Source of the DNA: Marinobacter salarius
GTDB taxonomy: Bacteria > Pseudomonadota > Gammaproteobacteria > Pseudomonadales > Oleiphilaceae
Direction: 5' to 3'
Length of the DNA stretch: 64,000 nt
Assembly: GCA_000831005.1 (NCBI GenBank)
Contig: CP007152.1
Coordinates: 3,348,001 to 3,412,000, forward strand
The translations under genes were made by a program, and so were the position numbers. The notes under the pieces were generated by a model. That model was not told where the DNA came from and ran no database searches. It saw nothing but the letters and a program-made list of their open reading frames with translations. Positions 53,246 through 64,000 of this stretch are shown piece by piece; positions within the stretch are counted from its first letter, which is position 1, and the number at the start of each line of letters is the position of its first letter.

Positions 53246-54190
53246 CTATGGCGATAGCTGTTTAATACAGTTTGTCAGCATCTGGTTTGTCGGAACATCA
53301 ACGCCCAGCGCATGCCCGCGCCCGACGATATATCCATTGATAAAGTCAATTTCGGTAGGGCGGCCCCGCCGCCTGTCGCTGCGCATGGATGAGGTATTCC
53401 GCGCCGTTTTGCGGGCAACCGTTTCGATGCGTTCGCGAATTGTGATTGATGGCAGGGCTTTTCCAATATCCTCCTTCATCACCTTCGAGATTTCGTCGCA
53501 CAACTCATCGATGTGTTCCCGGTAGAACGGGTCGGCGAGGATGTCACCGTTCGGGCAGTCGAGGATTGCCGTAAAGGCATTGATACCCGCATTGATGATC
53601 AGTTTGTCCCACAGCCGCCTCTGAATGTCTTGCTCTGCGTGAACCGTCAACCCGCTGGTGCCAAGCGCCGTTACTACCTGCGTCAGATGCGTCGTCGCAC
53701 TCTTGGTTAATGGGCCAACCCAGGTTTCGCCTTTGCCGGCGTGGACTGTGCAGCCTGGTGCTGGGCGGTTCGCCCCTTCGGTGGTGCTGGCGGCCAGGAT
53801 CGGTCGTTGTGGCCAACGCTCGGCGACCGCTTGCTGGCAGCCCAAGCCGTTCTGGAACAGGACGATGGGAGTATCTGGGGAAAGGTCATGGAGGTTGGAT
53901 TCAATGGCACCGAGCGTATCGCCCGCCTTCGTGGTGACCATCAACAGTGAGGGGGGTGCCTCGGTGGCGAGCAGGTAGGGAACTGTGACAACTTCCTCCG
54001 GGCCTTCGAACCGCCGGAACGTGTAAGTCAGTGCGGGTTTACCTGTTTCCGGGGTAACCTTGCGACGAGGGATAAACGTTACCGTCCCGGTGGGCAGGTA
54101 GCCCGCCCAGAGTTGGCCCATGGAGCCTGCTCCGAGAATGGCGATGCGGCCATTCCCGGACAGCCCCTGATTATTCCCTGGCGTGGCCAT
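53246..54190 (-). CDS. panE: 2-dehydropantoate 2-reductase
   Basis: NADPH-dependent ketopantoate reductase of the ApbA/PanE family, 314 residues, for pantothenate and coenzyme A synthesis. The N-terminal Rossmann motif is IAILGAGSMGQLWAGYL, the conserved Lys region is LMVTTKAGDTL, VLFQNGLGCQQAV follows, and the C-terminal domain shows KLIINAGINAFTAIL with the catalytic Lys. It lies four bases before valS stops on the same strand (valS is downstream in transcription only if read-through occurs from elsewhere; here panE is downstream of valS). Intact. Confidence 0.92.
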   Translation of the reverse strand: MATPGNNQGLSGNGRIAILGAGSMGQLWAGYLPTGTVTFIPRRKVTPETGKPALTYTFRRFEGPEEVVTVPYLLATEAPPSLLMVTTKAGDTLGAIESNLHDLSPDTPIVLFQNGLGCQQAVAERWPQRPILAASTTEGANRPAPGCTVHAGKGETWVGPLTKSATTHLTQVVTALGTSGLTVHAEQDIQRRLWDKLIINAGINAFTAILDCPNGDILADPFYREHIDELCDEISKVMKEDIGKALPSITIRERIETVARKTARNTSSMRSDRRRGRPTEIDFINGYIVGRGHALGVDVPTNQMLTNCIKQLSP

Positions 54191-54193
54191 GGG

Positions 54194-57064
54194 TTACATG
54201 GCCTCGATGGCGGCCCGTTGCTCGCTGAGCCGGCTCATGCTGCCCTGGGCATCGCTGAGCTTTTCCTTCTCTTTTTCTACCACCTCTGCGGGCGCCTTGG
54301 CAGTGAATTTCTCGTTGCCAAGTTTTCCTTCCAGTCGGCCAACTTCTTTTTGCAGTCGCTCCAGTTCCTTGTCCAGTCGCTTGAGTTCGGCATCCTTGTC
54401 AATCAGACCGGCCATGGGCACCAGCACTTCCATCTCGCCAACCAACTGGGTGGCTGACATGGGGGCTTCGCCTTCGGTAAACCATTCCAGGCTGTCCAGG
54501 CGCGCCAGTGATGACAGGAACTGTCGGTTCTCGTCCAAGCGGCGTTTGTCGTCTGGGTTTTTACCACGCAGAAGCACCGGGATGGCTTTTGCCGGGGAGA
54601 TGTTCATCTCGCCGCGGATATTCCGAACAGCGACAATCACGCCTTTCAGCCATTCAATATCGGCGGCTACCGCAGAGTCCTGCTTGTTGGCATCTGGCTG
54701 GGGGAAGGGTTGCAGCATAATGCTGTCACCACTCTTACCGGCCAGGGGTGCGATGCGCTGCCAGATTTCTTCGGTGATGAACGGCATCATCGGGTGCGCC
54801 AGGCGAAGGACCGCTTCCAGCACCCGTACCAGGGTGCGGCGGGTGCCACGTTTGGCTTCCGCACTGGCGTTGTCGTCGTTCAACGCCGGCTTGGAGAGTT
54901 CCAGGTACCAGTCGCAGTATTCGTTCCAGATGAACTCATACAGGGCGTACGCGGCCAGGTCGAACCGGTACTGGTCAAGATGGCGGATCACGTCCTGCTC
55001 GCAGGTTTGCAGCTCGCTGATGATCCAGCGGTCTGCCAGCGACAATTCCACGGCCTCACCGTTGACGCCGCAATCCTCGCCCTCGGTGTTCATCAGCACG
55101 TAACGGGCAGCGTTCCACAGCTTGTTGCAGAAGTTACGATAGCCTTCAAGGCGCTTCATGTCCCAGTTGATGTCGCGGCCGGTGGTCGCCATGGCGGAGA
55201 GAGTGAAACGCAGGGCATCCGTACCATGAGCGGTAATGCCTTCCGGGAACTCCTTCCGGGTGCGCTTCCCGATCTTCTCGGCCAGTTTGGGCTGCATCAG
55301 GTTGCCAGTGCGTTTCTCCAGCAGGTCATCGAGCTCGATGCCGTCGATCATGTCCAGTGGGTCAATCACGTTGCCCTTGGACTTGGACATCTTGTCGCCG
55401 TGCTCGTCGCGGATCAGGCCGGTCACATACACGGTCTTGAACGGTACCTGTGGGGTGCCGTCCTCGTTTTTCATGAAGTGCATCGTCATCATGATCATCC
55501 GGGCCACCCAGAAGAAAATGATGTCAAAACCGGTCACGAGAACGTTGGTGGGGTGGAAGGTTTTCAGCCGCTCGGTGATTTCCGGCCAGCCCAAGGTGCC
55601 GAAGGTCCACAGGGCGGAGCTGAACCAGGTGTCGAGCACGTCGTCGTCCTGGTTCAGCTGCAGGTCGGCGGCAAGGTTGTGTTTCTGGCGCACTTCCTCT
55701 TCACTACGGCCGACATAGATATTGCCCTCGGCGTCGTACCAGGCAGGAATACGGTGGCCCCACCAAAGCTGGCGGGAGATGCACCAGTCCTGGATGTCAC
55801 GCATCCAGGCGAAGTACATGTTTTCGTACTGCTTGGGCACGAACTGGATACGACCGTCTTCGACCGCTTCGATCGCCGGCTTTGCCAGGGTTTTGGCGTC
55901 GGCGAACCATTGGTCGGTCAGCATGGGTTCGATGATCAGGCCGGAGCGGTCGCCCCGGGGAACGCTCAGCACGTGGTCTTCGACTTCCTGTACCAGGCCT
56001 TCGGCGTCCATATCCGCCACGATCTGCTTGCGGGCCTGTTCGCGGGTAAGGCCGGCGTACGCAGCCGGCAGGCTGCCGTCCACATCGGTGTTTTCAGTGC
56101 CATCGGCGTTGACCACTTCGGCTACATCGCGGATGCAGGCGTCCTGGGTCATGACGTTGATCATTACCAGGTTGTTGCGCTTGCCCACGGCGTAGTCGTT
56201 AAAGTCGTGGGCGGGGGTGATCTTGACGCAGCCACTGCCTTTTTCAGGGTCGGCGTGGGTGTCGGCGAGAATGGGAATGCGTCGGCCTACCAGCGGGAGG
56301 TCAACGAATTTGCCAATCAGGTGCTGGTAGCGCTCATCGTCCGGGTGCACGGCCACAGCAGTATCGCCAAGCATGGTTTCCGGGCGAGTAGTCGCCACCA
56401 CTAGATAGTTCTTGCCATCCTGCGTCTTTTCGCCGTCGGCCAGCGGGTAGCGAAGGTGCCAGAAAAAGCCTTTCTCTTCCTTGTTCTCGACCTCAAGGTC
56501 GGAAATGGCGGTATGCAGCTTCGGGTCCCAGTTGACCAGGCGCTTGCCACGGTAGACCAGGCCTTCGTCGTACAGACGGATGAACACTTCCTGCACGGCT
56601 TTGTAGAAACCGTCGTCCATGGTGAAACGCTCATGGTCCCAGTCCACCGAGTTACCCAGACGGCGGATTTGGCCGGTGATGGTGCCACCGGAATGTGCCT
56701 TCCAGTCCCAGATGCGCTTGATGAATTCTTCCCGGCCAAGGTCATGACGGGTTTTGTCTTCTTCCGCCGCGAGCTTGCGTTCAACCACCATCTGGGTGGC
56801 GATACCGGCGTGGTCGGTGCCTACCTGCCAAAGGGCGTTGCGGCCCTGCATGCGTTTGAAGCGGGTGAGCGTGTCCATAATGGTGTGCTGGAACGCATGG
56901 CCCATGTGGAGGCTGCCGGTGACGTTGGGCGGTGGGATAGCGATGCTGAAGGATTCGCCTTCGCCCCCCTCCGCCTTTTCTGAACGGGGGCGGAAGTACC
57001 CTTTGGACTCCCAGTTTTCGTACCACTGGCGCTCGATGTTTTCTGGCTGGTAGGTTTTTTCCAT
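54194..57064 (-). CDS. valS: Valyl-tRNA synthetase
   Basis: Class I synthetase that charges tRNA(Val), with editing of threonine. About 956 residues from ATG 57064 ([19 protein letters not shown]); an in-frame GTG at 57097 would add 11 residues. HIGH-type motif [16 protein letters not shown], editing domain ([19 protein letters not shown]), signature loop [12 protein letters not shown], anticodon-binding domain and the C-terminal coiled-coil arm ([19 protein letters not shown]). Intact. Its stop is four bases from the panE start, so panE is probably cotranscribed behind it. Confidence 0.97.
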   Translation of the reverse strand: MEKTYQPENIERQWYENWESKGYFRPRSEKAEGGEGESFSIAIPPPNVTGSLHMGHAFQHTIMDTLTRFKRMQGRNALWQVGTDHAGIATQMVVERKLAAEEDKTRHDLGREEFIKRIWDWKAHSGGTITGQIRRLGNSVDWDHERFTMDDGFYKAVQEVFIRLYDEGLVYRGKRLVNWDPKLHTAISDLEVENKEEKGFFWHLRYPLADGEKTQDGKNYLVVATTRPETMLGDTAVAVHPDDERYQHLIGKFVDLPLVGRRIPILADTHADPEKGSGCVKITPAHDFNDYAVGKRNNLVMINVMTQDACIRDVAEVVNADGTENTDVDGSLPAAYAGLTREQARKQIVADMDAEGLVQEVEDHVLSVPRGDRSGLIIEPMLTDQWFADAKTLAKPAIEAVEDGRIQFVPKQYENMYFAWMRDIQDWCISRQLWWGHRIPAWYDAEGNIYVGRSEEEVRQKHNLAADLQLNQDDDVLDTWFSSALWTFGTLGWPEITERLKTFHPTNVLVTGFDIIFFWVARMIMMTMHFMKNEDGTPQVPFKTVYVTGLIRDEHGDKMSKSKGNVIDPLDMIDGIELDDLLEKRTGNLMQPKLAEKIGKRTRKEFPEGITAHGTDALRFTLSAMATTGRDINWDMKRLEGYRNFCNKLWNAARYVLMNTEGEDCGVNGEAVELSLADRWIISELQTCEQDVIRHLDQYRFDLAAYALYEFIWNEYCDWYLELSKPALNDDNASAEAKRGTRRTLVRVLEAVLRLAHPMMPFITEEIWQRIAPLAGKSGDSIMLQPFPQPDANKQDSAVAADIEWLKGVIVAVRNIRGEMNISPAKAIPVLLRGKNPDDKRRLDENRQFLSSLARLDSLEWFTEGEAPMSATQLVGEMEVLVPMAGLIDKDAELKRLDKELERLQKEVGRLEGKLGNEKFTAKAPAEVVEKEKEKLSDAQGSMSRLSEQRAAIEAM

Positions 57065-57161
57065 GGGTTTCTGCTGGTGACCGTTTGGTTGATTCACAAG
57101 GGAAATTCAAGGCGTCTGATTATACATGCTCACTTGGGTTGCGGCGAACCTTGGGGTGCAG

Positions 57162-57254
57162 GGGCATGGGGATAGTTTGAATTTCGGAAAGAAAAAGAAC
57201 TCGCTGCGCTCAGACACCTTTTTGCTGTCCGAAATTCAAACTACCCCCATACCC
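57162..57254. repeat. Long imperfect palindrome upstream of valS
   Basis: Arms 57162-57188 and 57228-57254 pair at 25 of 27 positions; an inner AAAAAG/CTTTTT stem (57192-57197 with 57218-57223) closes on a loop containing CTCGCTGCGCTCAGACA. It differs from the GGA-loop elements and has no second hairpin. It lies in the 262-base holC-valS spacer, where it could end the holC transcript. The rest of that spacer shows nothing I can assign. Confidence 0.75.
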
Positions 57255-57326
57255 TTATGGAGTCCGAGTTGTCTCGGCTGTGTTCAATGGTTTTGTCTGG
57301 GTATGATTGTGAGCCTGTTTTACGTC

Positions 57327-57772
57327 TCACCGCTTCCTTTGGTCATGCACTCGAGGCTCAATTCCCAATGCCCGTAACTGCTTGAAATGCGATCGTGCCT
57401 GACTCAACACCGTTTCGTCGTTATGGGCAACCAGCGCCAATCGTTTAAACCGGTCTGCGTCCGCAGGCAGGGTGGATGAGAGGATGATCACCGTGTCCCA
57501 GTCTTCCGCTACCGGTTGGCAAAGCAATATCCCAACGGGATCAGTGCAGGTCGTGGCGGAGTCCGGCACGATGCTGTGGGGTATAAAAGCCTCGGGGCTG
57601 AAGTTCCAGAGCAGGTCGTCCAGTTCCTGAGCCTGTTGCATGGTGTCACAGACGACGCCCACGCGGTCTCCCTGCTGGCGCGCCTTGTCCACCAGTTTGG
57701 CGGTATGGAGATTGCGAGCCGCAGGGGTATTCTGGGCGAGGATGTGGAACCAGTAGGACTGGTTCCGTTCAT
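57327..57772 (-). CDS. holC: DNA polymerase III chi subunit (frameshift)
   Basis: Clamp-loader-associated subunit that links the polymerase to SSB; about 148 residues after repair. The start ATG at 57770-57772 (MNGTSP) runs into the conserved YWFHILAQNTPAARNL when one C near 57751 is restored (AGTCCCTACTGG). The rest (KLVDKARQQGDRVGVVCDT, LDDLLWNFSPEAFIPH, ILSSTLPADADRF) is typical chi. In the order pepA-holC-valS, common in gammaproteobacteria. It starts 13 bases after the pepA stop. Confidence 0.92.
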
Positions 57773-57785
57773 CCTGTGAGCCGGA

Positions 57786-59278
<1,493 letters not shown>

Positions 59279-59488
59279 AGCAACTCCCGTTGGTTATTCT
59301 GATGGAGGACAGGCCCGGCCTCGGGCTTGAATGTCCGAATGCCTATAGCATTGGGGTTTGGGGGTAAATTATCAAGCGCTGACAGGTTGTTAACGCCTGT
59401 GCTCTGTCATTCGGCACCAAGGTTACTTAGAATACGGCGAATCCCGATTTCCATCGACTCCGGTCGCATCCGGCTCTGAGAGACCGAT

Positions 59489-60590
59489 TTGAGCATCGTT
59501 TTCCGATACCTAACCCGCCAGGTGATCATCAGCATGCTTGCTGTATCCGGCATTCTGTTGCTGGTGTTCATGAGCGGCCGGTTTATCAAGTATCTGGCGG
59601 AAGCCGCTGCCGGTGAGCTGGCGGGCGATGTGTTGTTCCAGATTATGGCTTACCGTTTTCCCGGTTTCCTGGAGCTGATCCTGCCCCTGGGCTTTTTCAT
59701 TGGCATCCTGCTGGCGTACGGGCGCATGTACCTGGAAAGTGAAATGACGGTACTGTTTGCCTGTGGTGTGAGCGACAAGCAGCTGTTGATGAAAACACTT
59801 CTTGGCAGTATTCCGGTGATGTTGGTGGTGGGGGCCATGAGCTCTATGTGTCTCCCTGGGGCATGAAGAAAGTCGAGGGGATCTTCAACGAGCAACGCCA
59901 GGCGACGGAATTTGAGATGTTGGCGCCGGGACGCTTCCAGTCGTTGTCGTCTGGCGAACGTGTGACTTACACGGAAGCGCTGAGTGAAGACAAGCGTCGG
60001 CTTGAGGGTGTGTTCATTGCCGAGCACAGTGAAGACGGCAAGGGGCTTACCATCATTACCGCCCGGGAAGGGTCCCAGTTTATTGACGAGCAAACCGGCA
60101 GCCGCTTCCTGGTGCTCGAAGATGGTGCCCGTTTTGAAGGCTTGCCGGGGCAACTGGCGTACGACGTCACCGGGTTCGAAGCTACGGGCTCAAGATCCGC
60201 AGTGGCAGTGCGGGTGAGAAAGAGCTGGAGGAAGGGCTTGCGACCTCCGCCTTGATGGCGTCGGATGATCCGGAGCACCGAGCCATGCTGCACTGGCGGT
60301 TCACACTGCCGCTCATCGTGCCGATTGTCACCCTTCTGGCTGTGCGCCTTAGCCGGGTGAATCCCCGGCAGGGGCGATTCTTCCACTTGTTGCCGGCCAT
60401 GCTGGTCTATATCACTTACCTTGGTTTGCTCATCGTGGCCCGTGATGCCCTTGAAGGCGGCAAGGTGCCCGAATGGATCGGGTTGCTATGGGTGCACGCC
60501 CTGTTTCTGGCCCTCGGGTTATGGCTGCAGTTCGGGCCTGCCTGGCTCTACCGCCGGCGCCTGCTGAAGGAGGCTCGGCAACATGCGTAA
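59489..60590 (+). CDS. lptF: LPS export ABC transporter permease LptF (two frameshifts)
   Basis: Inner-membrane permease that, with LptG and LptB2, extracts LPS and feeds LptC. About 367 residues after repair. N-terminal TTG start at 59489 (SIVFRYLTRQVIISMLAV). One C near 59844 (ATGAGCCTCTATG) restores GAMSLYVSPWGMKKVEG; one base near 60183 (GAAGCCTACGGG) restores GFEAYGLKIRSGSAGEKE. Three N-terminal and three C-terminal membrane helices enclose a beta-jellyroll periplasmic domain (FQSLSSGERVTYTEALSED, LTIITAREGSQFIDEQTG). Divergent from pepA, the usual arrangement. Confidence 0.94.
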
Positions 60591-61644
60591 GATCGATCGC
60601 TATGTGATGAGCACGGTGGGTGGTGCCATGTTCCTGGTGATGCTTGTGGTGCTGTCCCTGGACCTGATCTTCGCATTTATCGCCGAGTTGGACGACGCGG
60701 AAAACGATTACCAGACGCTCCAGGCGTTGCTCTATGTGCTGATGACATTGCCGCGGCGCATCTATGACTACCTCCCGCTTGGCGCCTTTATGGGGTGCCT
60801 GGTCGGCCTCGGCACCATGGCGAGTTCGTCGGAGCTCACGGTTATCCGGGCCGCGGGCGTTTCTCTCAAACGGATTGTCTGGTCTGCCATGAAGCCGACC
60901 CTGGTGGTAGTGGTTCTTGGTGTGCTGATTGGCGAGTACATCGCGCCACCGGCTGAGCGGATGGCACAAAGCCAGAAGACCGTGGCCCAGGGCGCGGGTG
61001 AAAATATTGCTTCTGCCTCGGGCATCTGGCACCGGGAGGGTGATGTGTTCATGCATCTGAATGCGGTTCAGCCCAACGGCGTCTTGCACGGGGTGTCGCT
61101 GTTCAGATTTGATGAGGAACGTTGGCTGGTGTCCGCCAGTTTCGCTGAAAGAGGGATCTATCAGGGCGATCACTGGCTGTTGGAAAACGTGGCCACTACC
61201 AGGCTAAGCGGTGAAAAAACCACCCAGGAAACCCATCGGGCCCTGCGATGGGAAACCGGTCTGTCGCCCAGCGTTCTCAGTGTGCTGATTGTAAAGCCGG
61301 AGGACCTTGCGATCTCCGGTCTCTATACCTACGCGAGCTATCTGGGAGAGCAGGGTCTGAATGCCGCCAACTACTGGTTGGCGTTCTGGAAAAAAGTGCT
61401 TATGCCACTGGGCACCGCAGTCATGGTGCTGGTCGCGATCTCTTTCGTTTTCGGCCCGCTCCGGTCCGTTACCATGGGGTTCCGGGTTTTTACGGGCCTG
61501 ATTGTCGGGCTGTTGTTCAAGTACATGCAGGATCTGCTGGGCCCCATGAGCCTGGTGTTTGGTTTCAACCCGGTGCTGGCAATCGTCCTGCCAATCGCGA
61601 TTAATGCGGTGGTTGGTGCGGTACTGATGAAAAGGGCCGGATAG
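60583..61644 (+). CDS. lptG: LPS export ABC transporter permease LptG
   Basis: Partner permease of LptF, 353 residues, intact. Six membrane helices flank a periplasmic beta-jellyroll domain (GIWHREGDVFMHLNAVQPNG, WLLENVATTRLSGEKTT). The N-terminus MRKIDRYVMSTVGGAMFLVM and the C-terminal region (PLRSVTMGFRVFTGLIVGLL) are characteristic. It overlaps the lptF stop by eight bases. It converges with the RDD gene, whose stop lies directly behind. Confidence 0.96.
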   Translation: MRKIDRYVMSTVGGAMFLVMLVVLSLDLIFAFIAELDDAENDYQTLQALLYVLMTLPRRIYDYLPLGAFMGCLVGLGTMASSSELTVIRAAGVSLKRIVWSAMKPTLVVVVLGVLIGEYIAPPAERMAQSQKTVAQGAGENIASASGIWHREGDVFMHLNAVQPNGVLHGVSLFRFDEERWLVSASFAERGIYQGDHWLLENVATTRLSGEKTTQETHRALRWETGLSPSVLSVLIVKPEDLAISGLYTYASYLGEQGLNAANYWLAFWKKVLMPLGTAVMVLVAISFVFGPLRSVTMGFRVFTGLIVGLLFKYMQDLLGPMSLVFGFNPVLAIVLPIAINAVVGAVLMKRAG

Positions 61645-62184
61645 CTACTTCTTTTTAGTCTCTTTGGGGACAGTGGCAACGATACTGCCAGAAGCGCGGT
61701 CAGTCAGCGACAACCCATTGATCGGGTAGAACAGCGCCAGGATCGCCGGGATAGTCACGAAGAGAGTCGCTGCGTTCAGGTAATAGGCACCCAGCAGCGC
61801 GACGAACAGGATAGCCGCCGCGGCCACGTATCGCTTCAGGGCTTGTGTCCAGGACACGGACGTGCCGTCCAGGTTTTCAATGCGAATACGCCACACCTGC
61901 ATGCCGAGTGTCTGGCCGTTTTTGGTCCAGAAGTATCCAAAGAACAGATACAGCGCCAGGAACAGCACAAATGTGAGCAGTGGGTCTGCCTTCAGAGTCC
62001 CCGCTTCCGCCATGGCTTCATATTGGTCCCACCCGGTGACCCAACCCGCTACAAGGGTGTACATCCAGGTAGTTACCAGTAGCACCGCTATGCTGATCAA
62101 CGAATCGTAAATCACCGCCATCAGTCGCTTGATGAATGCAGCGGGAGGAAGGAGTTCCTCAGCGGTATGAAAGCGGCGGGGCAT
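61645..62184 (-). CDS. RDD family membrane protein
   Basis: Integral membrane protein of 179 residues with about four membrane segments (residues 20-42, 66-84, 115-137 and 140-160). The RDD signature is degenerate at the start (FIKRLMAVIYDSLISIAV, with Arg and Asp spaced as in the family) and followed by FWTKNGQTLGMQVWRIRI, the second conserved block. It ends in a basic tail KETKKK. Such proteins are linked in some bacteria to ion tolerance, but nothing here shows a substrate. It is divergent from alaS. Confidence 0.82.
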   Translation of the reverse strand: MPRRFHTAEELLPPAAFIKRLMAVIYDSLISIAVLLVTTWMYTLVAGWVTGWDQYEAMAEAGTLKADPLLTFVLFLALYLFFGYFWTKNGQTLGMQVWRIRIENLDGTSVSWTQALKRYVAAAAILFVALLGAYYLNAATLFVTIPAILALFYPINGLSLTDRASGSIVATVPKETKKK

Positions 62185-62313
62185 GGCTTCTCCTGTGATG
62201 TTTCACGTTTTTCCTGTTCTCGGCGTGTGCTAGAGTAGCGGATTTGCAAGCGCATGTAAGTATGTGTCTTTAAACGCGGACCCGCACGGTTTATAGAAGG
62301 GTATCAAAGGGCT

Positions 62314-64000
62314 ATGAAAACCGCAGAGTTGCGACAGGCGTTTCTCGATTACTTCAAACAGCAGGGCACACTATTGTGCCGAGCAGTTCACTGGTGCCGG
62401 CGGACGACCCGACCCTGTTGTTTACCAACGCGGGAATGAACCAGTTCAAAGACGTGTTCCTGGGTCGCGAAGCCCGCGATTACAGCCGGGCGACAACCAC
62501 GCAGAAGTGCGTGCGTGCAGGTGGTAAACACAATGACCTTGAGAACGTAGGCTATACAGCGCGCCACCATACCTTTTTCGAAATGTTGGGTAACTTTAGC
62601 TTTGGCGACTACTTCAAGCGTGAAGCCATCAATTTTGCCTGGACCTTCCTGACCGGCGACGACTGGCTGAAGCTGCCAAAGGAAAAACTGTGGGTCACCG
62701 TTTACGCGTCCGACGACGAAGCCTTTGATATCTGGAATCAGGAAGTTGGTGTTCCGGCAGATCGAATCGTGCGGATTGGCGACAACAAGGGCGCCCCATA
62801 CGCATCTGACAACTTCTGGCAAATGGGCGATACCGGTCCCTGTGGTCCCTGTACCGAAATCTTTTACGACCACGGTCCTGATGTGGATGGTGGTCCTCCC
62901 GGTAGCCCGGAAGAAGACGGTGACCGCTACATCGAAATCTGGAACGTGGTGTTCATGCAGTACAACCGCCAGGCGGACGGTGAGATGCTGCCCCTGCCCA
63001 AGCCCTCGGTGGATACCGGTATGGGTCTGGAACGCATCACCGCGGTGCTGCAGGGCGTTCACAGCAACTACGAAATTGACCTGATGCAGGACCTGCTCAA
63101 TGCAGCCTCCGACATCCTTGGCGGCGTTGAAACCACAGAAGCGTCGCTACGCGTGGTGGCGGATCACATCCGCTCCTGTGCCTTCCTGATCTCCGACGGT
63201 GTCATGCCGTCCAACGAAGGGCGTGGTTTCGTACTGCGCCGTATCATTCGCCGGGCTGCGCGCCATGGCAACAAACTGGGTGCCACGCAGCCTTTCTTCC
63301 ACAAGCTGACTGGCGCTTTGGTTGAGCTGATGGGCGGTGCCTTCCCGCAACTGGTCAGCAGCCGCAAGCAGATTGAAAAGGTGCTGCTGCAGGAAGAGGA
63401 GCAGTTTGCCAAGACTCTGGACAAAGGCCTGCGCCTGCTTGAACAGGACATTGCGGCGCTCAAGAGTTCCGAAATTCCGGGCGAAACCATCTTTACCCTG
63501 TACGACACCTACGGTTTCCCGGTTGACCTGACCAACGACATTGCCCGTGAGCGTGGCCTGACCCTGGACTACGATGCTACGAGAAAGCCATGGAGCGCCA
63601 GCGCGAGCGTGCCCGCGCGGCGAGCAAATTCGGCATGGATTACAATGCAGCCGGTTTGAACATTGAAGGGTCTACCGAGTTTACCGGTTACGAACATATC
63701 GACGGCCACGAAACCATTCGCACCGTGATAGTGGGTGGTGAAGAGAAAGCGGCCCAAGCCGGCGATGAAGCGATTCTGGTGCTGGAACGCACGCCGTTTT
63801 ACGCGGAGTCAGGCGGTCAGGTGGGCGATACCGGCCTGCTGACCTGGAGCGGTGGCCGCTTCAAGGTGACCGACACCCAGAAAGAGGGCAGCAATCACCT
63901 GCATATCGGTACCGTGATTGAAGGCGAATTGTTCCCGGGGCTGGAAGTGGATGCCCGCATCGACCACGCTCGTCGTGAACGGACCAAGAAGAACCACTCC
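62314..64000 (+). CDS. alaS: Alanyl-tRNA synthetase (two frameshifts; 3' end outside window)
   Basis: Class II synthetase that charges tRNA(Ala). The start ATG 62314 ([18 protein letters not shown]) is followed by a break near 62355, repaired by one base (CAGGGCCACAC), giving [18 protein letters not shown]. Motif 2 lies in [15 protein letters not shown] and [14 protein letters not shown], motif 3 in [14 protein letters not shown] second break near 63577 is repaired by one base (GATGCCTACGAG), giving [19 protein letters not shown]. The editing domain begins before the window ends, at the TKKNHS that starts the HxxxH zinc motif. It is cut off by the window end at about half its length. Confidence 0.95.

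Noticed and set aside
54710..56404. 564-residue open frame antisense to valS
   Set aside because: Shadow of valS for the same reasons; no domain is recognisable.

Overview
The window looks like a chromosomal segment from a Marinobacter-type marine gammaproteobacterium. This rests on gene order and protein character (dnaE-accA-tilS-pyrG-kdsA-eno-ftsB-ispD-ispF-truD-surE-pcm-DUF368-nlpD-rpoS, rsxABCDGE-nth, purMN facing DUF2066 and hda, ampD-ampE, lptF-lptG facing pepA), not on a database search. Almost everything is core metabolism or information processing. I see no phage, transposon, CRISPR array, toxin-antitoxin pair, tRNA or rRNA, and no gap over 300 bases lacks a gene.

Layout. 1-1.9 kb: 3' part of a molybdenum hydroxylase large subunit. 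2-3.9 kb: methionine salvage genes mtnB-mtnD-mtnC. 3.9-8.7 kb: a DUF3080 lipoprotein, an orphan GspE/PulE-type ATPase, DUF2069, wrbA, an ArsC-like reductase and a TlpA-like lipoprotein. 8.7-26.2 kb: the long replication, fatty acid, CTP, KDO, enolase, isoprenoid and stress cluster ending in rpoS. 26.4-33.2 kb: a chalcone-isomerase-like protein, then nth and the rsx/rnf electron transport operon on the minus strand. 33.2-46.8 kb: metG facing apbC, dcd, a YjaG-like gene, avtA, a DUF3108 protein, purN-purM, DUF2066, a CDP-alcohol phosphatidyltransferase, hda, an orphan parA, a YqcC-like gene and nadC. 47-54.2 kb: a large DUF1631 protein, ampD-ampE, a chemoreceptor behind a FliA-like promoter, and a ketopantoate reductase. 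54.2-64 kb: valS, holC, pepA, lptF-lptG, an RDD membrane protein and the 5' part of alaS.

The strongest global signal is technical. Twenty genes, many of them essential (dnaE, accA, pyrG, alaS, ispD, ispF, lptF, rsxC), are broken by 29 frameshifts. Every one fits loss of one base (26 cases) or two bases (3 cases), none an insertion, and most fall where a CC or GG pair would restore the frame. I read these as uncorrected deletion errors in the sequence, not as decay or recoding, and I give joined coordinates for these genes.

The most interesting biological signal is a pair of intergenic palindromes (17285-17404 and 36609-36714). They share an architecture: a long near-perfect outer stem of unrelated sequence enclosing two small hairpins with GGA-containing loops, which resemble RsmA/CsrA binding sites. 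A third, different palindrome lies at 57162-57254. I found no complete, clearly novel multi-gene system.
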